A stretch of DNA of 64,000 bases. It comes from Agriotes lineatus (taxonomy: Eukaryota; Arthropoda; Insecta; Coleoptera; Elateridae). The translations under genes and the position numbers were made by a program. The notes beneath the pieces are model-generated. The model made no database searches. It was not told the DNA's origin and saw only the letters and a list, made by a program, of their open reading frames with translations. The DNA lies in NCBI GenBank assembly GCA_940337035.1, contig OW679203.1, positions 32,187,495 to 32,251,494 on the forward strand. The letters are read 5' to 3'. Positions 36,471 through 47,040 of the stretch are shown here, in pieces (positions within the stretch are counted from its first letter, which is position 1; each line of letters begins with the position of its first letter).

Positions 36471-36572
36471 ACATAATATGTACGGTCGGCGCCTTAGAAA
36501 TCGGGACACGTAATATGTTCTTCTAGTCTTTGGAGTATTCTTGCTCCGGTTACTTCATTAATGTGAGATGGC

Positions 36573-37378
36573 TGTTTGATTCACACAGATGCGTGCATCA
36601 AAACCTTCTTGATTATAATTAATCATGTAATTCAAGTCATAACTGTTTTATCTCATTCAAAGGTCGTGGTAAAGTCAAATTTGCATCTTGCCGTATTTGT
36701 TTGCCTCTGTTAATGTTGGAAAGGAATTTGTAAGCTTCTCTTAATGGCTTTTAAGCGGATGGATACATTTTCTACTAGAACTTAAGCCGACTTAGCATAT
36801 TTGGGAATCATGGGTTTATGGATTTCGTTCAATTGCCTCATTGAGAGAGCTTAGCATTAAGGTTTCTTAGAATAAGCATTTTTCCTAAATAACGTGCGAC
36901 GCTCCGATTGGCTACGCAGGATCGCCTCAGCCAATAGTGTTTGAGCTTGCCCCTCCTTGAATTGGCGAGTTCGGCTCGTTGTAAATTCAGAGTTAGTTAG
37001 ATTCAGAGCCTCGAGGAAGCAAGTTCAGCTATGCTTTGTGCTAGTTTGCGTTTCGGTCTAACTCCCTGGTAAAGTCGTTTCCAGGTTGTTTTGTGTTACG
37101 GTTACGCGCAATTCGCTATTTTCGCGTGGCCAATCCAAGCGTGTCACAACAGTTGAAGCTTTTGTAAAAAACCATCGGTCCATCAGTGACGTTTGTAATC
37201 GTTGTTACTCAATATACTCGTGTTTGTTAAGTCTTGTTTCACTCCAACAACTTACTGAACCCAAGTTAGGGTTATTAAGTGGCAGTTCCCGGCAATCCCA
37301 TTGAACCGGAACTCGCAGTGGATTAATTGGGGGCCCCATTCGTGGAAGCCTCTTATCAAGTTAATCGTACAAAAAACA
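36573..37378 (+). repeat. 5' LTR of the BEL element
   Basis: Starts TGTTTGATTCACACAGATGC and ends ACAAAAAACA. It matches 43163-43968 base for base as far as I can compare by eye, with a constant offset of 6590. It should contain the promoter, but I could not assign a start site. The short frame at 37086-37304 is repeated in the other LTR and is not a gene. Confidence 0.95.
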
Positions 37379-37379
37379 T

Positions 37380-37396
37380 TGGTCCTTCGAGCCGGA
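37380..37396 (+). other. Primer binding site, probably tRNA-Tyr
   Basis: TGGTCCTTCGAGCCGGA begins one base after the 5' LTR. It is the complement of ...TCCGGCTCGAAGGACCA, which matches the 3' end of animal tRNA-Tyr as I recall it, including the CCA tail. The position and the TGG start are as expected for minus-strand priming. The tRNA identity is from memory. Confidence 0.75.
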
Positions 37397-37672
37397 TGTG
37401 GAAGAAGCTAAAAAACGCGAGTATACAAGTTTCCAGTAGCTGGTGGATGCAATCGCTCCAACATCATTTCGTCGGAGAGCGTCAAGAAGCTTCGCCAACA
37501 CCAGGAAATTCAACCATCGAGAGCTTACACCGAGTCCAGGTCCCACGTCAAGCGGCAGCGATCGGCAGCGGGTTGGTTTTCTGTTCGTCAAGAAGTTACT
37601 ACGTTCTCAAATCAAAAGTAAGTCCTTTTCCATTACACCTTCGTTTAGTGCTGTTTTTTGCTTGTGTCAGTC

Positions 37673-40600
37673 ATGGTGGAAACTCGTTCGACATCAGCGG
37701 TCATGTCGGAAACTCGCACTTTAACCACTCGTTGCAAATTCATAAAAGCCCAAGTAGATCGTTTCAAAACTCTATTTCATAGAATTTCTTCGTCCAGCCC
37801 CGTGAAGGCTCACGAGGTCGGCAACTTGTCGGAAGAGTTTAGTTGTTTCCAAAATTTGTTGGATGAGTATAAGAAGTCAATGGAGGGCCTAATGGAGGCC
37901 GACGCTGAACACTTTGATGAACTTTTCAATGAATTCGACTCTTTTATGACTCATTTTAGCGAGATTAGTAGCGCAGTAAAGGAATTCTTATCAAAAAATA
38001 AGATCGGTCCGGGTATAAAACCGAATCTAGGTCAAAATTCTTCGCAAAGTGGACCTTCAGGAGAGCTCGCTGGATTAAGATTACCACCCTTAGATTTGCC
38101 TTCCTTTTCGGGGAAATTCGAGAATTGGGTTCAATTTCATGACTCCTTTACGTCGCTTATTCATAACAACGTTAATTTGACCAACGTTCAGAAATTTTAC
38201 TATTTGATTTCTTCCCTTAAGGCAGAAGCTGCTAGTTCAATCTCGTCGTTAAAAGTTACCAACGATAACTATACCATTGCTTGGGACATTCTAGTCAAGC
38301 GATTTGAAAATAAGAAACTGATCGTAAAATCAAACATAAATGCGTTATTCAGTTTAGAGAACGTAAAAAAGGATTCACATTCGTCTGTTCAAAGGCTGCT
38401 CGATAGTGTAGTTAGAATTTTGGAAATTTTAAAGGCGTACGGGGAACCCACAGTCGACACCATACTAATACATATCATAGTTTCGAAGCTCAGCTCAGCA
38501 ATGCAGACTGACTGGGAATTATGCAAACATGTCGGACAATTTCCTACTTTGCGAGAGTTGTTAGATTTTTTAGAGAGCAAAAGTCACTTATTAGGTTCGC
38601 TGGAAGCTGCGAAAATAGGTTCGAGTTTGGGAAATCAGGGATCCGAGCAAAAAAGTCATGCACGCGCTCATGTAGCCAGAGAGCAAGGTAATCACTCTTG
38701 TGATTTTTGCAAAAATAGTAATCATTCGATTAGCGCTTGCGAATCATTCTCAAAATTGTCGGTAAACGCTCGTATCGAAGAGGCGCGTCGTTTGAAATTA
38801 TGCAACAATTGTCTCAAGCCCGGACATTTCGTGGTAAAATGCACATCGTCGAGATGCCGCGTATGCAGAAAAAAGCACCATACTTTACTGTGTTTGCGTC
38901 CAAAGCGCGACGCGCACGAAAATACTTCGTCGCCGCGTCCTGGACCGCCAGAATCCAGCAGTGACGCACGGGAGGTCGGGGCCGTCTCCCCGAGCGAGGC
39001 ACCCGTCGCATCCGTTTCAGCAGCTTGTAGCCGTCCTGCAATCGCGGCGCCAGCGCAAGTTTTATTGTCCACGGTTAGCGTATTCGTAGAAGGATCCTCC
39101 GGGTCATTTTCCCGGGCAAAAGCTCTTTTGGACCCCGGATCCCAACTTAACTTAGTTAGCGCCGACTTGTGTCAAAATTTGAAAATTGAGAAACAAGGTA
39201 ATATCACCTCACTGTCGGGTGTTGGTGCCAGGGCTCTGAACGCTGAATTCAGGGCAAACGTTCGAATCCGCTCCCGCAACGGAAAGTACGAGGACATTTT
39301 GAGCTGTGTTGTGTTAGACAAAATTACGGACCCTCTGCCGGCCCTTGCTTTCTCGTTGAGGGATTTGAAGATCCCACCAAACATTGTGCTAGCCGATTCA
39401 GATTGTAATACACCGGGAAAGATTGATCTTTTATTAGGCGCGAATGTCTTTTGGCAAGTGCTCTGTCAGGGACAGGTGAAATTGGGCCCAGAGAAGCCAT
39501 TCTTAACAAAAACTCTTTTTGGTTGGGTTTTAGGCGGAAACATGAACGTCGAAAATCGAGCGCTCATGCTTTCAAATAGAGTTCATTTAAGTGTAGCCGG
39601 CATCGAGCACGGCATTCAGAGATTTTGGGAAATCGAGGGGGCTTACGGTTCATCCGGCCGACTCTCTGCTGATGACAAATTTTGCGAAGACCATTTTCAA
39701 TCGACTACGAAACGGGCGTCGCCGGAGCCGCGTAGGTTCATCGTGAGCATACCTTTCAGGAAAGATGCTCCATCGCTGGGAGACTCGCGCGGTATAGCGT
39801 TAAAGCGTTTCTATTCATTAGAAAACAAATTGTCAAAAAATCCCGAGTTGAAAACCGCGTATTCCGCATTTCTCAAAGAATACGAGTCGCTTGGTCACTT
39901 GAGCAAGGTGGACGACGAAGCGAGCCTTCCTCATCCTCGGTTTTATTTACCACATTTGCCAGTCATAAAGGAGGACAGTTCAACGACCAAACATCGCGTT
40001 GTTTTTGACGGCAGTTGTGCGTCCTCCTCCGGAGTATCGCTTAACGACCTTCAACATAAGGGCCCAGTGGTCCAGCAGTCGTTGTTTGCAATTCTTTGTC
40101 GCTTTAGGCAATTCAAGTACGTGCTGAAAGCAGATTGCGCCAAAATGTATAGGCAAATTCTCGTGGACCCCTCGCAGACGCAATACCAATTAATTTTATG
40201 GCGTGACGACAAAACCTCAGCGGTAAAATGCTTCAAATTATTAACGGTCACCTACGGTACTAAATCAGCCTCGTACCTAGCAACTAGGTGCTTGATACAA
40301 ATCGCCCAGGAAATCGAAGCATCGCTTCCAGAGGCCTCATTAAGAATTAGCCGGGATTTTTATGTAGATGACCTACTGACTGGTTTTGAAAATAGGGCGG
40401 AAGCCATAAAAACGCAATTCGAAATTAGTAGCGCTTTGTCGGGGTACGGGTTTGAATTGCGAAAGTGGGCATCCAACGACAGTGAAGTAGCTAGCGCCAT
40501 TGGTGTGGATCGCGGCAGCGTGGAGCCCATTTCTTTGACGGAAGACGCCACGGAGAAAACTCTCGGCATTTTTTGGGATACTCGGCGGGACGTGCTAAGT

Positions 40601-42937
40601 TACAGAGTGAACCCTAGCTGTTGCAAATCAGTTACCAAGCGGGCTATACTCTCTAGTATGGCTCAAGTATTCGATCCCTTGGGACTACTTGGTCCAAGCG
40701 TTCTAACTCTGAAACTTCTCGTGCAACGGCTTTGGCAGTTGAAGTTGTCATGGGACGAAACGGTGCCCATGGAGATGCTCTCCAGATACGACGAACTCCA
40801 TTCTTCATTACGCTCTTTGGGCTCGTTGGCAATTCCGAGACGGGTAATTTGCGATGACATAAATTCGATAGATCTCCACGGATTTGCGGACGCGAGTTCT
40901 GTAGCCTATGGGTGCGCCGTGTATATACGTTGCGTTGACGCGCGCGGTAATGTCACCACCAATTTGCTTTGTGCTAAGTCAAGGGTCGCTCCATTAAAAA
41001 CAATATCCTTGCCTCGTTTGGAGCTTTGCGCAGCCTTACTGTTGGCTCGTTTGATTAAAACTATACTCGATTCCTCCGCATTTAAATTTGACCGCGTGTA
41101 CTATTGGTCGGACTCCACCATAACTCTGCACTGGATAAATAAGGATGCGAGTAATTGGAAGACGTTCGTCGCGAACCGGGTGTCCGAGATTCACGAACTA
41201 AGCAATAGGGAAGAATGGTTTCACGTGCGTACAAATTGCAACCCGTCCGATATAATTAGCAGGGGAATGTTACCCCAGGAGTTACTCAACTCACGCTTGT
41301 GGCGGCACGGGCCAGAATTTTTGTCACAGGCGGACTTAAAACCCCAGCCCGTTAAAATTGATTCGGGTGAGCTAGCAGCCCAAGAGTCGCGCCCAGTAGT
41401 GGCCACTCTTCACCATCGCGTCCCAGAATTTGAACTTTTCAGGCGCTATTCCAGTTTTACAAAATTACAGCGCGTAGTCGCGTACTGCCTGCGTCTCGCG
41501 AGAAACAGAAACACCGAAACGCGCTGGTCGGGACCTCCAGCCATTGACGAATTGGAGGACGCTACTCGCCGCCTGATCAAAATTGCACAGGCGGAAGTCT
41601 TTTCCGGAGAAATAGCAGTTTTGTCTAAAAAAGCGCCATTGCCGAAAAATAGTGCGCTGCTTTCTCTAAACCCATTTCTGGACGATCAGGGCCTACTGCG
41701 CGTGGGCGGCCGTCTAGAAAACTCCAATCTAAGCTTTGATCAAAAACATCCCCTTTTGTTACCAGCTAGTCACCCTTTGTCGTTGCTAATCGTGAAGCAA
41801 GAGCATTTGCGGCTCTTGCATTGTGGACACTCGGTGTTACTGGCCTCATTGCGGGATAAGTTTTGGATCGTGAGTGCCAAAGACCTAATACGTAAAGTAA
41901 TACACAATTGCGTGATATGCTTCCGGGCCAAGCCTAAGATGAATGAACACTTGATGGGATCACTACCCGAAGCTCGTGTCACACCCTCTCCCCCTTTCAG
42001 CAATTGCGGGATAGATTACGCGGGTCCCGTGTTTATAAAAAACAAATCCGGGCGAGGCGCGAAAGAAGTAAAGGCTTACGTAGCCCTATTTGTGTGTTTG
42101 GCCACGAAGGCTATTCATCTTGAACTCGTGGAAGACCTCACGACGGAGGCTTTCATCGCATCGTTGAGGAGATTCATCTCCAGACGCGGTTTACCCTCCA
42201 ACATATTTTCTGACAATGCTACCTGTTTCACCGGTGCCAGAAATCAGCTATCGGAATTAAAAAATATCCTGTCAGGCTCTAGTGAGCAATGCATAAGGGA
42301 AGAATTGTCGAAACATAACATTAAGTGGAATTTTATTCCGGCACGCTCTCCGCACTTTGGCGGCATTTGGGAAGCGGGGGTAAAGTCATTGAAATATTAT
42401 TTAAGGCGAATATCTTGCAATGCAAAGTTAACTTTCGTTGAGTATTACACCATGCTGACTCAAGTGGAGGCGATACTAAATTCCCGCCCACTCTGTGTTC
42501 TCCCTACCGACGCCTCATTCCCCGAAGTCCTTACTCCTGCCCACTTCTTGATCGGTCGGAAGCTGACTTCGTTTCCGGAAGCCCAACTCCAGGGCATACC
42601 GGAAAATCGTCTCAGCCGCTATGGGCTGGTCCAGCGGCTGTCTCAGCAGTTTTGGGATCGTTGGTCCCGGGACTACCTCCACCTCCTGCAGCGCCGGCCT
42701 AAGTGGAAGTCCTCCAGCACTTCTCTAGCCCCCCAGGTGGGCGACGTGGTACTCGTCCACGACGAGGCATCTCCAAGCTACCGTTGGCCACTGGCAATCA
42801 TCTCGGCCACATATCCAGGAGCGGATGGTGTTGTGCGTGTGGTGCAGGTGCGCGATTCCCGAGGGAATCTCCTGAAACGCTCGGTGCGTAAAGTGTACAT
42901 CCTACCCAAAGACGATCATTGCGATCAAGGGCAATAA
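37673..42937 (+). CDS. BEL/Pao gag-pol polyprotein (1754 aa)
   Basis: The frame is open from TTG 37658, but the first ATG is at 37673 (MVETRSTSAV), which I take as the start. Domains, by residue: gag region ~145-305 (LPSFSGKFENWVQF, DUF1759-like); zinc knuckles, including CNNCLKPGHFVVKC at ~377-390; retropepsin-like protease with LLDPGSQ at ~485-491 (DPG in place of DSG/DTG); reverse transcriptase with YVDD at ~897-900; RNase H with GFADAS ~1070 and SDST ~1146; integrase zinc finger H1378, H1383, C1413, C1416; integrase core D1448 (GIDYAGP), D1514 (FSDNAT) and E1567; and DUF5641 ~1650-1750. Length and order are as in the family, and gag and pol are in one frame. There is no envelope frame. 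The many short minus-strand frames within it are shadows. Confidence 0.97.
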   Translation: MVETRSTSAVMSETRTLTTRCKFIKAQVDRFKTLFHRISSSSPVKAHEVGNLSEEFSCFQNLLDEYKKSMEGLMEADAEHFDELFNEFDSFMTHFSEISSAVKEFLSKNKIGPGIKPNLGQNSSQSGPSGELAGLRLPPLDLPSFSGKFENWVQFHDSFTSLIHNNVNLTNVQKFYYLISSLKAEAASSISSLKVTNDNYTIAWDILVKRFENKKLIVKSNINALFSLENVKKDSHSSVQRLLDSVVRILEILKAYGEPTVDTILIHIIVSKLSSAMQTDWELCKHVGQFPTLRELLDFLESKSHLLGSLEAAKIGSSLGNQGSEQKSHARAHVAREQGNHSCDFCKNSNHSISACESFSKLSVNARIEEARRLKLCNNCLKPGHFVVKCTSSRCRVCRKKHHTLLCLRPKRDAHENTSSPRPGPPESSSDAREVGAVSPSEAPVASVSAACSRPAIAAPAQVLLSTVSVFVEGSSGSFSRAKALLDPGSQLNLVSADLCQNLKIEKQGNITSLSGVGARALNAEFRANVRIRSRNGKYEDILSCVVLDKITDPLPALAFSLRDLKIPPNIVLADSDCNTPGKIDLLLGANVFWQVLCQGQVKLGPEKPFLTKTLFGWVLGGNMNVENRALMLSNRVHLSVAGIEHGIQRFWEIEGAYGSSGRLSADDKFCEDHFQSTTKRASPEPRRFIVSIPFRKDAPSLGDSRGIALKRFYSLENKLSKNPELKTAYSAFLKEYESLGHLSKVDDEASLPHPRFYLPHLPVIKEDSSTTKHRVVFDGSCASSSGVSLNDLQHKGPVVQQSLFAILCRFRQFKYVLKADCAKMYRQILVDPSQTQYQLILWRDDKTSAVKCFKLLTVTYGTKSASYLATRCLIQIAQEIEASLPEASLRISRDFYVDDLLTGFENRAEAIKTQFEISSALSGYGFELRKWASNDSEVASAIGVDRGSVEPISLTEDATEKTLGIFWDTRRDVLSYRVNPSCCKSVTKRAILSSMAQVFDPLGLLGPSVLTLKLLVQRLWQLKLSWDETVPMEMLSRYDELHSSLRSLGSLAIPRRVICDDINSIDLHGFADASSVAYGCAVYIRCVDARGNVTTNLLCAKSRVAPLKTISLPRLELCAALLLARLIKTILDSSAFKFDRVYYWSDSTITLHWINKDASNWKTFVANRVSEIHELSNREEWFHVRTNCNPSDIISRGMLPQELLNSRLWRHGPEFLSQADLKPQPVKIDSGELAAQESRPVVATLHHRVPEFELFRRYSSFTKLQRVVAYCLRLARNRNTETRWSGPPAIDELEDATRRLIKIAQAEVFSGEIAVLSKKAPLPKNSALLSLNPFLDDQGLLRVGGRLENSNLSFDQKHPLLLPASHPLSLLIVKQEHLRLLHCGHSVLLASLRDKFWIVSAKDLIRKVIHNCVICFRAKPKMNEHLMGSLPEARVTPSPPFSNCGIDYAGPVFIKNKSGRGAKEVKAYVALFVCLATKAIHLELVEDLTTEAFIASLRRFISRRGLPSNIFSDNATCFTGARNQLSELKNILSGSSEQCIREELSKHNIKWNFIPARSPHFGGIWEAGVKSLKYYLRRISCNAKLTFVEYYTMLTQVEAILNSRPLCVLPTDASFPEVLTPAHFLIGRKLTSFPEAQLQGIPENRLSRYGLVQRLSQQFWDRWSRDYLHLLQRRPKWKSSSTSLAPQVGDVVLVHDEASPSYRWPLAIISATYPGADGVVRVVQVRDSRGNLLKRSVRKVYILPKDDHCDQGQ

Positions 42938-43133
42938 ACATTGACTTTGCTCTTAGTTGGTAGTTTTCGCTGATTGAACATTTTGCTAGGTTTAGTTGTT
43001 TCTTTGTTTGTACTCATGCTAGTTGTAAGTTATCTGTAAGGCTCTTGGATTATCATCTGTCCTTAGTTCTTGTTATGCATTTAATTATTTGGTAGTGTTA
43101 GATTTCAGTTTAATTTTGGGATTTAATCACGTC

Positions 43134-43162
43134 GTGCCATATTCGGCACTTCGGGGGCGGCA
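43134..43162 (+). other. Purine-rich tract and hairpin before the 3' LTR
   Basis: A 5-bp stem GTGCC/GGCAC (43134-43138 and 43145-43149) is followed by CGGGGGCGGCA, which abuts the 3' LTR at 43163. By position this is the plus-strand priming tract. It is short and interrupted by C, as is common in BEL/Pao. Confidence 0.65.
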
Positions 43163-43968
43163 TGTTTGATTCACACAGATGCGTGCATCAAAACCTTCTT
43201 GATTATAATTAATCATGTAATTCAAGTCATAACTGTTTTATCTCATTCAAAGGTCGTGGTAAAGTCAAATTTGCATCTTGCCGTATTTGTTTGCCTCTGT
43301 TAATGTTGGAAAGGAATTTGTAAGCTTCTCTTAATGGCTTTTAAGCGGATGGATACATTTTCTACTAGAACTTAAGCCGACTTAGCATATTTGGGAATCA
43401 TGGGTTTATGGATTTCGTTCAATTGCCTCATTGAGAGAGCTTAGCATTAAGGTTTCTTAGAATAAGCATTTTTCCTAAATAACGTGCGACGCTCCGATTG
43501 GCTACGCAGGATCGCCTCAGCCAATAGTGTTTGAGCTTGCCCCTCCTTGAATTGGCGAGTTCGGCTCGTTGTAAATTCAGAGTTAGTTAGATTCAGAGCC
43601 TCGAGGAAGCAAGTTCAGCTATGCTTTGTGCTAGTTTGCGTTTCGGTCTAACTCCCTGGTAAAGTCGTTTCCAGGTTGTTTTGTGTTACGGTTACGCGCA
43701 ATTCGCTATTTTCGCGTGGCCAATCCAAGCGTGTCACAACAGTTGAAGCTTTTGTAAAAAACCATCGGTCCATCAGTGACGTTTGTAATCGTTGTTACTC
43801 AATATACTCGTGTTTGTTAAGTCTTGTTTCACTCCAACAACTTACTGAACCCAAGTTAGGGTTATTAAGTGGCAGTTCCCGGCAATCCCATTGAACCGGA
43901 ACTCGCAGTGGATTAATTGGGGGCCCCATTCGTGGAAGCCTCTTATCAAGTTAATCGTACAAAAAACA
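43163..43968 (+). repeat. 3' LTR of the BEL element
   Basis: Same sequence as the 5' LTR, TGTTTGATTC to ACAAAAAACA, followed by the ATGGC target duplication at 43969-43973. It should contain the polyadenylation signal, but no canonical AATAAA was identified with confidence. Confidence 0.95.
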
Positions 43969-44351
43969 ATGGCATTTCATAATTGACAAACAATAAACAA
44001 TCTGACGTAACAATTAAAACCATAATAACTGTAAAAACCCAGTTCATACACTTAAAAAATACAATATATCATAATAGTATGTAGTGCCCAATTTCTAAGG
44101 CGCCGACCGTACATTATGTGTTATGTATTGGAAATTTTTTTTTTTTTTTTTTTTGAATTTTCCCATTTTATTTGCAATCTGTACAATTACATTAAGCAAA
44201 TGGTGTGGTAATCTATGAATAAATGACCTGTAGAAGAAAGCTCAGTAGCATTCTTCAATAGAATTTAGCTTTACAGCTAGGTAAGTCTTAGGGACAAAAC
44301 TTACAAACTAAAACTTACGACTAAAACTTAATACTACATTTACATCTACAA

Positions 44352-45842
44352 TCAAAATCTCGTTAATAAGTCGTATGGCACACGTCTATTTAAGCGTCTA
44401 AAATTGTTAGGTTGGTTTATCAGGTTCACTGCAAGATCGTTGGGATGAGCACTTAGTCGAGCATTATAATTGGTGCTATATCGGCGGATTTCTTCTTTGA
44501 CCGTTGACATTTTAAGATCCCGTCTAATTACGGTGTTAGGTACAAACCATGGCGCATTAGTTACCATTCTTAGCACTTTTGATTGGAAGCGCTCCAATAT
44601 ATCAATGTTCGAGTTGGAAGCCGTGCCCCATAGCTGGAGCCCGTATGTCCAGATTGGTTTAAGTATTGCTTTGTACAGTAGTACTTTGTTATTCAGACTA
44701 AGTTTGGATTTCCGTCCTAACAACCAGTACATCTACGTGAGTGCCATTCCAAGGTGTTTTCGCTTAGCGAAAATGTGCTTACGCCAAGTAAGCCTTCTAT
44801 CAATGTACATCCCGAGGTACTTTACTTCTTCTTGTTGAGGTAATGGGCTATTGTTTAGATGAACCTGGGGGCAATTTTCTCTGCGGGTGGTGAAGGTTAT
44901 GTGGACGGACTTAGCTTCATTGGCTTTTATCCTCCATTTCTTTAGCCAGTTTTCAATAGCTGTCATGTTGGTCTGCAGTTTCTGTGACGCAATGACAGGA
45001 TCATTATCCGAAGCCAGAACTGCGGTGTCGTCCGCAAAGGTAGCTGTTAAGACTTCCGGCGAGGTGGGCAGATCGGCAGTATATATCAGGTACAATAGTG
45101 GGCCAAGTACACTACCTTGTGGTACTCCCGCTTCGATTGGAAAGAGCTCAGTGTATTCGGAGTCGACTTTGACCTGGAAGTGTCTTTGATGGAGGTAGGA
45201 TTTTAGGATTAGGAAGTAGTTTAGTGGTAGGAGATTTCGTAACTTGTACAGTAGACCAGTGAACCAGACCTTGTCGAAGGCCTGAGTGATGTCTAGAAAT
45301 GCTGCTGAGCAATATTGTTTGGATTCAAACGTTACGTTGATTCTTTCCACCACTCTATGGATCTGTTCTATTGTCGAATGCATTTGGCGAAATCCAAACT
45401 GGTGACTGGGAATTGCCTCGTTATTCTCGAGGATTGGAAGTAATCTCTTAAGAATAAGTTTTTCAAGCACTTTTGATAAAATTGGTAGAAGGCTTATAGG
45501 TCTATAAGATTTTAATTCAGCAGGAGATTTTCCTGGTTTTAAGATTAGGATGATTTGTGCCACTTTCCACTGCAGTGGAAAATATCCTGTGCGTAATACT
45601 GAGTTAAACAGTTGAGTGAGGTACCTCATTCCAGTGTTGGGCAATTGTTTTAGAATTTTGGCTGTAATCAAATCGTGACCTGGTGTTTTTTTGGGATTTA
45701 GTGAGGCTATGACTTCTTGAATTTCATTGATCTTGAGGCGTTCGATTGGTGGTTCGAGTTGATAAGGTGCATCTAACGACTGCAGGATTTCATTTTCATC
45801 CTCTGGTTCATTATCTGAGGGATGAGGCTGGAACACATTCAT
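44352..45842 (-). pseudogene. Jockey-type ORF2, reverse transcriptase part, with one in-frame stop
   Basis: From 45842 (MNVFQPHPS; the frame continues upstream as linker) the blocks are KTPGHD (~52-57), SYRPISLLP (~112-120), FGFRQMHSTIEQ (~149-160), FLDITQAFDKVW (~182-193), GVPQGSVLG (~239-247) and the active-site FADD (~269-272). A TAG at 44733-44735 interrupts ...GMALT*MYWLLGRKSKL..., and the same frame then runs on to 44352, including YGLQLWG. It is a nonsense change, not a frameshift, since both parts share register. The natural residue there is probably Gln or Lys. Confidence 0.9.
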
Positions 45843-46332
45843 TAGATGATCAGCGAATGAGCGGGCTTTCTCGATATTACTTCTTGCCCAGGTTCCTTGT
45901 AGAGTCCTAATAGGTGGGGAAGCTTTTTTGCATTGTTTAATCTTCTTTGTTATTTTCCAGAGGGAGTAATCTGTAGCTTCAGTGGGGGTGAGGCCTTTGA
46001 GAAAAGTTTCGATGCATGCATTTTTGTTCTCGTTGAGTAGTTCTGTTAGCTCCCTTGAAGCGGTGTTGAGTAATCGTTTGTTTTCTGGTGTTCTGTATCT
46101 TTGCCATTGCCTTCGTAGTCTACGTTTTTCCTCTATTTTTCGTTTGATTAATATTGGACAATCCCAGCTTATTAATTGTGTACTTGAGTCAGGTGTTGAA
46201 GTCCAGCCAGCCTGTTGAATGGTGTCATTAAAAAATTTGACAGCGTCTTCGATGTCCTGCTCAGTTTTAAGCGGAACTTGGAGAGTTAAGTTTTCATTTA
46301 TGTAACATTTAAAGGCTACCCAGTTTGTGTGT

Positions 46333-47040
46333 TTACTGCTTAAATTTGATTCTTTGTTTTTTTTTTGTCATAGTTGCATTTAACGTGACTAAGACTGGGG
46401 AGTGATCAGTTGACAATTCAAAACATGATTTCGCTGTTACGGAATCTTGAGGAATTCCTTTGGTAATGCAATAATCAACAAGATCGGGCTGTTTGTTTCT
46501 GTCTGTTGGCCAGTACGTGGGTTCACCGGTCGTAAGGAATTTCAAGTTATTCGCTTCCAGGGTATTGTATAATTGACGCCCTTTGGGAGTGACGAGTCTG
46601 GATCCCCATATTATGTGTTTGGCGTTATAGTCGCCACCCGCTATGAACCGGCGTCCCAGGGAGTTGAAAAAGTTTTCATAGTGTTCCTGTTTCACGTTGT
46701 GCCTTGGTGGAAAATATACAGCTGATATCGTCAATGGACCTGTTACGTCTTCTATCGACACGCTAGCCGCCTGGAGGAAATCTTTACTGTATTCGGTCAT
46801 TTGGTAGTGTTTAATAGAATTTTTAATTATGATGGCTGCTCCACCTCGTGCAGTCCCAGCTGGGTGGTTTGTACTATAAACAGAGTAGTTGGGGATTCTT
46901 ATGTAGCTTCTTTCAGTGCAGTGCGTTTCAGAAATCAAAAATATATCTATGTTATGATTCTTAATAAACATTTTAATTTCCTCAATATGTTGTGATAGGC
47001 CATTAGCGTTCCATAAAGCTAGATGAAGGAGCTTATCCAT
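46333..47040 (-). pseudogene. Jockey-type ORF2, endonuclease part
   Basis: Starts at ATG 47040 (MDKLLHLALWNANGL). Conserved blocks of the apurinic-type endonuclease are present: WNANGL with Asn12, SETH with Glu38, GGDYNAKH at ~135-142, PDLVDY at ~185-190 and STDHSPV at ~210-216. All are as expected for an active nuclease that nicks target DNA. The frame ends early because a run of ten A (plus 46357-46366) is out of register; the linker to the reverse transcriptase is readable in the next frame, from about 46360 down to 45843. Confidence 0.88.

Larger units (their letters stand above)
36573..43968 (+). mobile_element. Intact BEL/Pao LTR retrotransposon
   Basis: A complete 7396-bp element comprises an 806-bp LTR, a primer binding site, one long gag-pol frame, a purine-rich tract and a second 806-bp LTR. 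It is flanked by the 5-bp direct repeat ATGGC (36568-36572 and 43969-43973). The LTRs begin TG and end CA and show no difference on line-by-line comparison, which implies very recent insertion. The domain order (gag, protease, reverse transcriptase, RNase H, integrase, DUF5641) with CCHC knuckles and no envelope gene is that of BEL/Pao. All catalytic motifs are present, so the copy could be autonomous. Confidence 0.97.
36471..44122. mobile_element. Small inverted-repeat element split by the BEL retrotransposon
   Basis: The left arm at 36471-36510 (with core GTACGGTCGGCGCCTTAGAA) is matched in reverse complement at about 44084-44122 (TTTCTAAGGCGCCGACCGTAC). The arms agree over about 40 bp with a few differences. 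Removing the BEL element and one copy of its ATGGC duplication brings the arms about 250 bp apart, the size of a MITE. No flanking duplication could be fixed, so the superfamily is unknown. Confidence 0.6.

Noticed and set aside
37327..37782. 151-codon frame at the start of the BEL element
   Set aside because: It spans the end of the 5' LTR, the primer site and the leader and overlaps the gag-pol start, so it is a chance frame.
38722..39072. Antisense frames inside gag-pol (also at 38389, 39172, 39324, 39980 and others)
   Set aside because: They are shadows of the long coding frame.
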